This document shows positions 32,001 through 43,100 of a stretch of DNA of 64,000 bases, piece after piece. Numbering within the stretch: the first letter of the stretch is position 1; each line of letters opens with the position of its first letter. Position numbers and translations under genes: made by a program. The stretch comes from Planococcus citri (taxonomy: Eukaryota > Arthropoda > Insecta > Hemiptera > Pseudococcidae). The notes under the pieces were generated by a model. It was not told the DNA's origin. It worked only from the letters and a program-made list of their open reading frames with translations, and made no database searches. The stretch lies in the NCBI RefSeq assembly GCF_950023065.1, contig NC_088679.1:7316001-7380000 (forward strand), read 5' to 3'.

Positions 32001-35000
32001 TACCTACCTAGTTGCATATTATTAGTACTCAACTGACCTTTTATCAAATCCTTGGTACAAGCTCCCAATAAATTGACGACGTTCGGATGCTTCCCCAAAT
32101 AGATCATAATCTTCAACTCGGACGCGAGAGCTCTTATACATAACCAGTCTTCTTGGCGTTTAGCCATTTTTACAGCTACAACTGTTTTTACACCTTTTGT
32201 AACAATACCATCAGCTTCTGCTTTTTTAACCACGCCAAATGCTCCAGATCCAAGTACTCTACCTGGAAAAAAATTCAATAAAAAGAGGAGTAGAGTTTTG
32301 CGAGAGTTGATGGTTTTTGTTTTCTGAAAGACACACGTGTTCAGTTTACCGAATTCCAATTTCTCTTTGGGAAATTCATATTTTTTATTGTACGGTATGA
32401 GTGAAGTTTGTTCTGCAATGTCCAAGTCGGGGTCTAGACTGGGAACTGCGTTTCCTTTACCCTCTTGCAATCCATATTCTTCTAAGATTCTTTGTAATTT
32501 CTGGAAAGAATTGCTCAAAATTAGAATAAGTACACCTAGCTATGTAGGTACTCTTAAACTTGAAGGATAACTTGGTATTCAATGATTGAGTTGGAAGGTA
32601 AAGTACCTACCATTTTCTCTTTGCGAAGTCTCCTTATTACGAAAATTACTTTCGTAATTAATAATAGAACGAGGAAAATTATAACTCCGATAATATACTT
32701 GAAGTACGTATTTCCTCCTAAATGATACAAAAAGTTGTTTGATTAAGTATTTTTGAGCATAGTATACAATAATTTGATAAGAAGAAAGAAAATCCTTAGG
32801 TACCTACCTATTATCATATGCACTGTATCTGTAACATTTCCAGCTTTATTGATGGCAACAAATGAGTACACTCCTTCATCCTCTTGTGAGACTTTCGCAA
32901 TTGTCAAAGTTCTATTATCTCCAGATAAAGTTATACGTGTGCATAATGACACAGGTTTTTTATCCTAAGCACAACAAATTTGATAAGAGATCACTACTTC
33001 ATTAGTGTCAAATTTCTTCTGGATATTGTAGGTGTTTTTTTTTCCTCGTCCTTCTGCTTTAATTTGCAGAAGGAAGACTGAAGAAAGTGTCTTGTTAAAC
33101 CATTCTCTTCCCCTTTAATGAATTCTCCCATAGGTAAATCTCATTATGAACATGAAAATTCATGAAAGAAACTATGTATTAAATAGGTAATAAGCACATT
33201 ACCTTATACCAAAGCACAGTAGGAGGAGGATTTCCTCCAATGTTAATAAAAAAATCAACTTTTTGTCCGGGACTAATTTGCCAATCGCCGTTCTTCATCA
33301 TAGAGAAAATAATAGTAGGTGGTTCTGGGTCTTTAATTGAAATAAAATAAAAATAAATCATTAAAAAATGAACGCAATAATCAAATTGAGTGAAAGGTCC
33401 ATATCGAATCATCTTACCTACAACTTCCAAGTATGCCGAATTACTGTTGGATGGAACATGGACTCCGTATTCATTTCTTTTCAACGCATCAGTTAAGGCA
33501 GCTTGACAAAATATGTATGTTCCATTATGAGTTTTTTGCACATTTTTGATGAGAAGTGTTGATATATATGAATAATTGGTTGTGGAATTTACAATCCGAA
33601 TTACTGTGAGGAATTTCCATGTGATTAGAATTGCTCAATTAGTTATGCGTGTACTATGTACCTATAGCTATATAAATGCTCATAAATACCCATTAGTCAA
33701 CATTCTTACTAGGGATAACCAAAATTTCAGGTCATCAAGTTTATTTTTAGATTTCATGGTTCGTGTAAAAGTTTGAAAATCGCTCCTAAAGTAGATTTTT
33801 TCAATTTTTACAATTTTCAAAAATTTGTCAAAAATCCAAAAAGTGAGTTCAGAATCTAACATTTTAGTTTGGGGAGGGGGGGGGGTTGTCAGGACATACT
33901 CTTCCCATTTAGCTTCGTTTCATTTAAATCGTATAGTGCCACTTCAAAAGGTTCCCTCTGTTTGTAAAATACCTACCTAGTACCTAGGTAACAAAGTATT
34001 TAGGCATAAATACCTACCAGCTGATGAATTAATTCTATTCCTGTGAGAATTATGATCCAGTTTTGGATCTTTTGCAAACATCCATTCAAGGTTATTCATG
34101 AAGTAATATTTGGACACTGCGCACATGATTTCAACATCATCTCCAACTGTTATGGATACCGAATGATTCTTAATTTCCGTAGTTACAGCATCTTCATAGT
34201 CTATAATATGAAGAAAATGCCAATATAAATTCCTCAATCATTGATGTTCTCATAAAACAATTTGCTCATTCGTTATTCATTAGAAAATGAATGGTAATTT
34301 TTTGTATGCTCAAGTATAATTTTTACCTGCGAGTAAAATAGGAAACGATACTAGGGAAGAATTTAGTGAATTATTTGCTTCACATTTCGCAATAATGCTG
34401 TGATTCAACTTGAATAGAAGAGTAGAGTTTACTCTGAAATTCTCCATTGTTTCATTATACCAAGAAATCTGTCCGGAAGTAACGCATAAAAAAAATTGTG
34501 AGTAAAAATAAAAGCTACGTTTGTGTGTTTAAAGAAGGTTATGGTAATACTACACCATCACAATTTCAATTGATCATCTTACCGGGATTTTTTTATAGGT
34601 GCCGTTTATACAACTGGGAAAGTCTTTACAAGGTGTAGCTGACCATGTAATTTGTGGTAAAGGATTTCCAGTTATTGTAAAGTTATAAGCTCTAGAAATG
34701 TTCACTTTGTATAATCCCAGGTTGTTGATGCCACCAGGGGTAATTCGTGGTTTTTCTGATATCAACAAGCGGATTTTATAGGTATGTGTTCTAAGAAAAA
34801 CCATAAGTAATAAAATACCTTGTTACCTTTGACAATCAAACTGAAATTCACAGTTTTGGTGAGAAAATCACTGCGAACTGTCAGGGAGTAGGTACCGAAT
34901 TCGTCTAATCTTATAATATGATCAATTCTTAGCTTGATTGTAGATCCATCTTTGGTGATGTTATACTTATTATCCTTAGATCTATTCGTAATCCAATTAT

Positions 35001-38000
35001 GTTTGTGGTGTATTTCAAAACCGTGTGGATCATACCTGAAGCAAAAGTTTAATGATTTTACTTACCTATATTAATTTATGAAGAGAGGAGTAAGCAAAGC
35101 GTGCCTTGAGAATATGGTCCAGAAGATCAATATTATTGTATAGGTAGTCAGTGATGGTAATTTCTCAGGTCATTATTATTGCCTATTTCAAAAACTCGAA
35201 AAAATTCAAGTTTTTGGTCTTTTTTTCTCAATTTTTCAAAAATTGTTACCATACTAATAAATTAACCAACATAAATAAATACGTATCTTACCATCCAAAT
35301 GAGTAGTTGGGGAATGATTGTACAATAACTTTAAATTCTGCAGAAGAATCCCATCCAGATATAACTGTGACTTCGCGAACTTCATCTTGTACCGTGACGT
35401 TTAAATAAACTGCAAAAATACAAATAAAATTTTATCCTAGTGGTACATATCATTTGGTTTGATTTAATCCAAGTACATACATAATTAAATTGTGTTTTAT
35501 CTCTTTGCTATACGTGTGTATTTTAAACACTATAAATATTATTAATTTACTCACTTTCAACGCGTAAAAAATGTGTGAATACTTTGGTATTTCGATTTCC
35601 ATCGGTCACTTTACAAGTGTAATTTCCTTCATCATTTTTTGTCAAGTTGCGAATGAGGAGCGTTCCGAAAAATGTGTTGAATTTTTGATGCCTTATTTCT
35701 GTGAGGGCATTTCCATTCACGACGTTTTTCTGCACATATAGAAATATTGTGAAAATGTATGTTTCACGATTTCAGTCGGTAGGTAGGTACCTACCTTTTC
35801 GACATGTCGAGGGATTATCCATTCCAGCGACTGTACTCTAACATTGGTAGGAGCAGTTACTGAACAATTCAGCATGGCGGTTTGATTTTCATAAATCGAA
35901 TAGTTGAAATTAGAATTAGCCACTTCCAAACTATTAGGATTAGATGAGTTATTGTATGGAGCTGTGGAAAACAATTGATGAATTACTGATTTTTTCGTTT
36001 ACTTTTTTATGATTAGGTAATTAGTGCAAAGTCTTGAACTTACGATCGGCTGTCACTGTGAATACAATTTTTTTCTGATTTCGAGAATTTGAGCAAGTAA
36101 AATTCGCGTCATCGAGAAAATTGTTGGAAATCACGTATCCAATTTTTGGGTCATATTTTTCGATCGGTTCCTAAAAAAACAGTTTCGTTTGTACCTAATC
36201 TAATAAGTAAATTGTGTGGCAATTTTAAATCCGTAGAGAGAGTTTTGGGTTACCTATGTGAAGTTGGCAAAATACTAGATCTTTTATATTTATACGTAGT
36301 TACTTGTAGAAAACTTACTACTTTTCTATCATCTTTCGTCAAGGAAACATTTATGTTTGGTGAGGTAGGTTTGCATGGTATTGTAACTTTATCATGTGTA
36401 GATGCATTTATTATGTTAGAACTTGCGGCGATTACATGATCTTCATCTGAAAAAAAACCAACGTTGATCGACACACAAGTACGAGTATTATAATATGAAA
36501 AGTATCAGGATGAATTGATGATGGTTAGAAAGCTAATGAAGGGACTATTCGAGGTGCCCGCCTTCGATTTGAACTTCAACAGGAATTCTATTTTTGGATA
36601 GTGTTTGGTGTGAAATTGTCAAAATCGTGGCCCAAATTAATATTTCAATTTTTGACGCTTTTTTGAAAATTGGAAATTTTTAAAAATCAGTTCTGAAAAT
36701 AATATCGACTTCGACTCTCTGAACTTGATTCCGCCATTTCTACCTATTCTGGTGCCTCCAGGATCTAGAGCGATTTTCGATTTTTTTTTTTCAGCTCTTA
36801 CTCTTAATTCTCTCTTGATCGGATGGAAATTAATTTGGGCAGCTGGAAATCTAGTTGTGGTTTATTCTCGACCTATTTAATGAGTTTATTTTTTGACCAA
36901 TAGTTCGTGATTATTCGCGTTTTTCATCTTATAAAAAATTCTGCTACTAAAAAAGGTCCTTTCGAAAAAGAAAAAACTCAAGATCTTTAGATACCTTACC
37001 TACCTATTGTTATTTTTGGCCGAAAATTTGGAGGTTTCAGGAGATGTTTTTTCAAAAATTTAAATTTTTGTTCAAATCGAAGGAAAGCACCTCGAGTTGG
37101 TAATTCTTTTGTTTGTGATAGCTATTTAAATTACCTATACATTACAGTATATACATACCAAAAACATATACGTATATCTGAGCATTGTTACTGGCATTAT
37201 TTTCTGTCTGACAAATGTAATATCCTGTATCTGAGTAGTGAGCTGGATTAATTGTAAGTGAGGTGAAATGAGTGCCATTTTTAGTCCATGAATTATATTT
37301 CTTGTTGGTATACTTAATCTATACAGAGAAAAATTTGCAAAAATTAATGTTGATTTAGAGATTTCCTACAAATTTTGTTCACATTGAGTAATTTAATTTG
37401 ACAAGATTTACAAATGGGTCATTCCATGTCAAATTAGCCTGTTTTTGGGTTCAAGTACTCCGATTTCACTCAAAATTGTGTTCTAGTGTTTTCACTTTAG
37501 GAAGCCCAAACTTTTGATCAAAGTATTGAAAAAAAGAGCCAAATATCTTTATATCACGTGACATATTTATTCATGCTTTCGAGAGGGCTGAATACAAATA
37601 TTAACATATTTTTTTCCATCCCACCAGCCTCATGGCTGGGCCAATGATATCGATTTTCCTCATTTCCTATTGTAGGAACCCAAGTACAAAATTTTTTGAA
37701 CAAAATCGGTAGATACGTAGTATGAATGAACTATGTCCCAAGACTTCTATTTACCTATAATTAACGACCACAATGACTCACCTCTTTCTGAGAAGACCAT
37801 CTTACTGGCTCATTATTTGTACAATTCAACGTAATTGTATCATTCTTCTTATACTCTAGTTCTTTAACCTCGGGGGAAATTTTCAAACCTGTAAGTAAGA
37901 TGTCTTAGTAGGCAAGTATAGGATTCAATTTTTAGCTACATAGTACATATATAACCCCATTATCGGCCAAAGATACACTTTAATGATAAACTTGAATAAA

Positions 38001-38094
38001 AATCGAACAATTTAACCGTTCACTTACCTGAAATTGAATAAACGAGAAGCAAAAAGGCTATCGAAATAAATGTTTCGCGTAATTTGATTGACAT
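26050..38094 (-). CDS. Pvr: Pvr/VEGFR-like receptor tyrosine kinase, paralogue C (complete)
   Basis: Twenty-six exons, all phases consistent, 1253 aa: 38028-38094, 37782-37888, 37159-37318, 36319-36446, 36044-36170, 35795-35961, 35555-35729, 35292-35409, 34827-35035, 34583-34755, 34327-34468, 34018-34200, 33418-33603, 33203-33330, 32808-32964, 32611-32717, 32350-32500, 32038-32262, 31812-31944, 27673-27752, 27377-27540, 27109-27231, 26872-26998, 26557-26638, 26368-26473, 26050-26286. It is a single-pass plasma-membrane receptor: signal peptide 1-22, seven Ig domains of two exons each, membrane span about 749-769, split kinase about 820-1175, tail to 1253. Seven Ig domains plus a kinase insert match insect Pvr and vertebrate VEGFR, which bind PDGF/VEGF-family ligands. 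It is one of a tandem set, so one-to-one orthology with Pvr is not claimed. Intron 19 (4 kb) is full of transposon remains. Confidence 0.92.
27991..28029. repeat. CATT microsatellite
   Basis: About eight to nine uninterrupted CATT units in intron 19 of gene C, next to the LINE fragment. Confidence 0.9.
28813..29096. mobile_element. MITE with TACCCTA ends inside the LINE
   Basis: Inverted ends TACCCTATTGACAAGAAA and TTTTCTTGTCAGTAGGGTA bound about 284 bp of non-coding DNA. LINE coding sequence occurs on both sides, so it is younger than the LINE. Confidence 0.65.
29097..29350. mobile_element. Second palindromic MITE adjoining the first
   Basis: Inverted arms contain CAATTTCAAATTGGAAACAA followed by a CATCTGCGCATGT block, mirrored near 29265-29310. 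The outer ends are less well conserved. A (CCA/CAT)-rich centre lies at about 29205-29235. The LINE resumes directly after it. Confidence 0.6.
30265..30356 (-). ncRNA. tRNA-like SINE head with pol III promoter boxes
   Basis: On the minus strand: GGACGCTCGGTGGCGTAGTGG (A-box-like TGGCGTAGTGG), then GGGTTCAAATCCC (B box, 30291-30303), spaced as in a tRNA gene. The anticodon stem does not pair well and the acceptor stem is poor, so this is more likely the tRNA-derived head of a SINE than a working tRNA. It lies in intron 19 of gene C. Confidence 0.55.
30677..31221. mobile_element. MITE with GAAGAGTCCAGGG ends
   Basis: Ends of about 38 bp starting TGAAGAGTCCAGGGAAAG are precisely mirrored at 31184-31221. 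ATTT stands on both outer sides and may be a 4-bp target duplication. The interior is non-coding apart from chance ORFs. Just upstream (30425-30600) are loose repeats of CCAATTTTTGGAAAA. Confidence 0.7.
32611..32717 (-). other. Transmembrane exon of gene C
   Basis: Exon 16 encodes a hydrophobic run (YIIGVIIFLVLLLITKVIFV) followed by the basic stop-transfer RRLRKEK. It separates the ectodomain from the kinase and is the same length (107 nt) as the matching exon of gene D (43096-43202). Confidence 0.9.
36546..37100. mobile_element. MITE-like inverted repeat in gene C intron 3
   Basis: TTCGAGGTGCCCGCC then TTCGATTTGAAC near 36548-36575 is mirrored by GTTCAAATCGAAGG then AAGCACCTCGAG near 37071-37096. 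The arms are short and the interior is diverged. A similar phrase (TTTCGAGTTGTTCGC, GATTTGAACGAG) at about 14118-14147 in gene B may be a decayed relative. Confidence 0.55.
37415..37760. repeat. One-ended relative of the FB4 family in gene C intron 2
   Basis: It begins GGGTCATTCCATGTCAAATT, the same terminus as FB4 at 52844 and 54714. The opposite end is not evident. It is probably a truncated or diverged copy. Confidence 0.5.
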
Positions 38095-40109
38095 ATTAGA
38101 GTAGATAACCTTTTATCTAAAAATTATAAAACGGAAATGAATTTTGTAGGATCACGCGCGTATAGAAATATCTTATATTTTTAGCCTGTATAAAATAATA
38201 AAACAAGAGTGTGGCGAATCGACTAGAGTCTGCAATACTGACCAACAAACCAACATGAATCAAAACGTCTAATCTTGTTCAGATAACGTGAAAATAGTGC
38301 AATTACTCGGTAGCAAAAAATTACTAATACCTACGCACCATGATAAATAATTTATCAAAATTTCCTGTTATTTTATCAAATTAATGAAAAAAACCAGGGT
38401 ATTTTTTTTCTTCAAATTTTTGTGTGTTTTATGACATATGTTGGATATTTTATTCAGGTACTTACGTCAATTTTTTTCTGCTTAGAGGTCTTTTATGTAC
38501 TTAAAGCGGTAAACCATATGAATGACTGTTTTCCACGTATCTACTTGTACTTAGATTGTTGTAACGTAGGAAGTACCTACTTATACTTTCTCTTTTATAA
38601 TTTTTTTGTGCTCTAGCTGTTCACTCTGAAAAGGTTGCTCAAATTTCCACGGCTTCATTACTTCTGCACCAATTAAAACATTCAGGAGAAATTAAAAATC
38701 ACGCTGAAGGCTTCAAAATGCTGTTGTTTTCGAAAGTGTGTCTCTATGTATAATCCCATTTTAGATGGAAAATGAATGTTGGCAAAGTTGCAAACCCCAA
38801 AAATCAAAAAAATTTTAGATTGAAAAAAAAAGAAAATTTGTTTTTGAACTCAAAAATTTGATCTATCTATTGTTACTCAATTCCTATTCAACGAGTCAAA
38901 TAACCTCAATTTAGACTCATTAGACGTACATTTCGGCCAAATTTTTAAAATGTTTGATTTTTCAGGATTTTTTTTACTTCTATTTATAATTGTTAGATGA
39001 AACATAATAACAGATTGACGTGAGCAAAGAGAGAGCAAAAGCTTTCAAAAATCGTATTTAGACTTTTTGAGGGGTAAAAACAATGGTTTTTTGTGATGAG
39101 TATATTTCTGTGACTCTGCAATTTTAGAATTTGAATAAATACAAAGGTAATTAAAAATTTCAAGCGACATAATTGAACCTTACATTGAGAATGAAACATT
39201 CTATATACAATCCCATTTTTGTGGCCACTATACAAGTTCGTACATTACCAGCTGATTCAGCTGACAGCCCATGCCTGCCAGGTCAAAGAGTTCAATGATG
39301 ATGATGAAGAGGAACGTACACATTTATTCAGAAAAAAAATAGACAAACAAAATAATATCTATTTAGGTAAAAACATTTGAAAATTTAAAAAATACACAGC
39401 TAATAACGAGTAGGTAAATCTAAATAAATGTAACGTATAGGTACAAAACATGAACATGAATATTAAAATATAAATTATTAAAATGCATACTCAAATAATG
39501 AGTAAATGACTAGAAGTACTGCAATGATTTGAATTTGATGAGCAATATAAAAATGGAAAGTACATATTATATATTATTACATACCTATGTATCATAATTA
39601 ACAATAATTATCACAAATGATTGAAATGATTCAAACATTTTTTTATGTAATTTTTCGGAACAATTGATTAGTGTTTACAGGTAATGAGTGGTAAATATAT
39701 GAGTGGATACTGAGGTGAATGGCGACAGTATTTTGGTATTTAATGACACTGATTTTTTTTTGCACATTTCACCAAGTATCATGAATCATGAACTGCAAAC
39801 AGTTTTATAAAAAAAAAAAAAATCAATTTGAACTCACTGTCAGCAAAAAAAAAACAACAATAGTCCAGAACCTACTTTTTCATTATAATCAGAGTTTTAT
39901 TTTCAACATGTCCGAAAATAAAGGTATGAAATGTTAATCTCCTTTCATTTTCCTTTAGGATCTTTCTACCCATCTAGGAATAAACATCATTTCCTAGCAT
40001 TGTCGTAAATTTAATAATTGTCTGTTGATTCAACTTTCACTGAACCAGTTGTTAAATCAACTATCACAGTTCTGGTTACATTAAAAATCAATGACAAGTT
40101 ACTTACAGT
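38095..40109. other. Intergenic DNA between genes C and D
   Basis: It contains the presumed promoter and 5' UTR of gene C (right of 38094) and the 3' UTR of gene D (left of 40110). An AATAAA on the minus strand at 39896-39901 lies 209 nt after the gene D stop and is a good candidate polyadenylation signal. I see no other gene; the ORFs here have no recognisable features. Confidence 0.5.
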
Positions 40110-43100
40110 TTAAGAGGTGCCTGCATGTCCTGATATGTCAGTCAATTCCAAATAACCTGGATTCTCAACAGCTGTTGAAGAAATATTCATATACGGAGGG
40201 TTTATTTGATTTCTGCTCGAGTTTACTGGTGGACACAGGCTTAAAATCTTCAAGTAGTTTTCAGTATCACCCATGCCATCAGATGTATTGCTCATCTTCA
40301 ATTCATCTAATGTAGTATATTGCTGAGAATTTACAATTTTGTGGAGTTTAATAAAATTTTGGTTTTTGACCATGATAGAATAATGAATCAATTGAAAATC
40401 TCAACTTACAGATCTTATTGGGTCTTCAAGGAAGGTTGCGAGTTTTTGAGTCAATTCGGTAAATGATGGCCTTTCCTTAGGATGGTGTTTCCAACAGTCT
40501 GTCATCAGGTTGTATCTGTAGAAGGTCAACAATATAGGTAAATTAATTTTTCTCTTCTAAAATGAATGCAAAATTGCTACATATAATATAGACCAATACT
40601 TACAGTTTAGTTGTTGCAAATTTTGGTTTTTCCATCCTATACCCAGATTCTAATTTTTCATATAGAAAAGACACATGTTCCAATCCTTTAAAAAAAATAA
40701 AAGAAGAAAGGTATCATAAAGTGAATAAGTAGTTGCAAAAGACGAACCAGAATACATGGTCTTGGTCTATCATTTGCAAAGAACAATTCGCTGCAAATTA
40801 GCCGTTCTCAACTGTAAGTTACCTGGGTAAGGTGAGACTGCTAGTGAAAATAATTCCCATATGGTAATACCAAAAGACCAAACATCAGATTGGGTTGAAA
40901 ATACTCTATCCCGTATAGATTCAATGGCCATCCATTTAACAGGAAATATCTATAAAATCAGAAGTTGTTTTGTATTTAATTAAATAGATAATGAGAAAGA
41001 TGGTTAATGCATTTCAAGAAACTTACAGTTTTACTGCTCTGATATTGTTCACTTTGATACATACTCTTAGCTAGACCAAAGTCACTGATTTTCACTATAT
41101 TGCCTTCTGCCAGGAGTATGTTTCTGGCAGCTAAATCACCATGTAAAACCTATATAAAAAGATAGGTAAATGAATATGCATTAAGTAATTGAAAAGACAG
41201 ATTTTTAAGAAATAATTGTAAAAGATGTTTTATGAAGATACCTTGCGAGTGGCCAAATACTCCATACCTCGAGCTACTTGATATGACCAGCAAATCAAAT
41301 CTATGGTTTTGATGACTTTAATATCATCAGCGTCATAGTCAGACATGTAAATTGAACGAGATTCTGGATCATATAAATCGTTGTTTATGAGATATCCATC
41401 TGAACCTGAAATAAGATAAAACATTAGAAAAAGTGATATCCTATTCATTAGTTGTGAATTGATATTTCATGACAACACATTCTCCTTTAAGACAGGATAC
41501 ACAGAAATATTGAGTACCTTTGCTTTTTGCTCTTTTCATATTATGTATTCATCTCCTATTAGGCTCTTTTGGTGCAAAATCTTGATTAATGCAGCTGATA
41601 AGCTGATAATGACACCATTAGTCATATTAGTAGAAAAGTGAGATAATAACTTATTGCATCATGTTTACATTTTATGTTTTTGGCGCCAATTAGGTAGTAG
41701 CTAGATACTTACTAAATTACTATGAAATAAGAATAAGAAATAGCTTGGAAGTTGATTTTAGTTTATCTTTTTACTGAAAATTAGCTAATTTGGTGGTTGT
41801 TTGTGACTACCAAAAATTTGTAATTTACTTTTATTGATGTTAAACCGACAATATTTTGAGATATCAACTCTCCAAATTATTGATAATACTTATTGCATCA
41901 CTAATATATAATAATATTACATGATTGCTTGTTGGAGTGAGGTAACAACATTCAATCAATTATATGCATCTATGTCACATTGCAAGCATACACGGTATTT
42001 TCAACAAAAAACTTTCTTTGGGGTAACCACTCAATATTTCTGCGCAACCCGTACTTTTGTAATTACATACAAGTATGATTTAATAACTTGGTAGTTTCTT
42101 TACCTATTGGCGTGTCTTCAACCAGCTTACTTCTGTTTTTGGTTCCAGGTTCTCCAATGGATGGGATGTTTTCATATCTGGAAATAATTTCAACCGTGGA
42201 AGGTAAGCACCAATTTCTTGAATTTCTCCTAAAATTCTTACCAGGACACTTACCCATTGGCGGTAGTAATTGTTAAATCAATTTCATCATCCTTGTTTAT
42301 TTGATTTGCAAATTTGCTTCTTCTTTTCAGAAGAAACTCTCGTAAGTTGCCATATTTGCAATACTCAACCATCACAGCTAATTCTCCTGATATTGAAAGA
42401 TTTTCAATGTAAATAATCTGATATTTTAAGTGCTCTAGCACCTACCCACTTCTGACAGGTGGGCATTCATGCTCAAAATCAATTGATCTTATTAAACTAA
42501 CCTTGTATCAAGTTTTTAGTGCAGGCTCCCAATAAATTCACTACATTGGGATGCTGTCCCAAATAAATCATGATCTTCATCTCAGAGGCTAGAGCTTTTA
42601 TGCATAAAGAGTCTTGCTGGCGTTTAGCCATTTTCACTGCCACAGTTGTTTTCTCACCTTTTTTAATAATACCGTCGGCTTCTGCTTTTCTAACAACTCC
42701 AAATGCGCCGGATCCAAGTACCTTTCCTGAAAAGGAGACGAACAAAAATGTAGTATTGTTACACTTATTTGTTACAAATACATACATCTGAGAATTATTG
42801 GCAGTTGAAGAGTCAAACGTTATTTTCAATTTACCAAATTCCAATTTATCTTTAGGAAATTCATATTTTTTATTGTATGGTATGTGGAAAGTTTGCTCTG
42901 CAATGTCCAGATCTGGATCTAGGCTGGTAATTGCGCTCATTTTGGACTCTTGCAACCCGTATTCTTTTAAGATTTTTTGTAATTTCTGTAAATGATTTAG
43001 TAAACAACATTTTAAAAAAAGATACAAAATTTGAGAAGATACAGACAAATTGCAATTTTGTAGAAAATTGTGTTAGATCATGAACATGTGCCTACCATTT

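Larger units (their letters stand above)
26368..32262 (-). other. Tyrosine kinase domain of gene C (exons 18-25)
   Basis: Visible landmarks: glycine loop GSGAFG (833-838), VAVK lysine at about 860, C-helix Glu in ASELKIM, hinge region VEYCKYGNL, an acidic kinase insert of about 100 residues across exons 19-21, catalytic loop HGDLAARN (His about 1032), DFG at about 1052-1054, and PVKWMAIES after the activation loop, which carries tyrosines (MYQNEQYQ). The loop Arg of HRD is Gly, while the catalytic Asp and Asn remain. I recall HGD in Drosophila Pvr too, but could not check. Activity looks likely. Confidence 0.85.
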
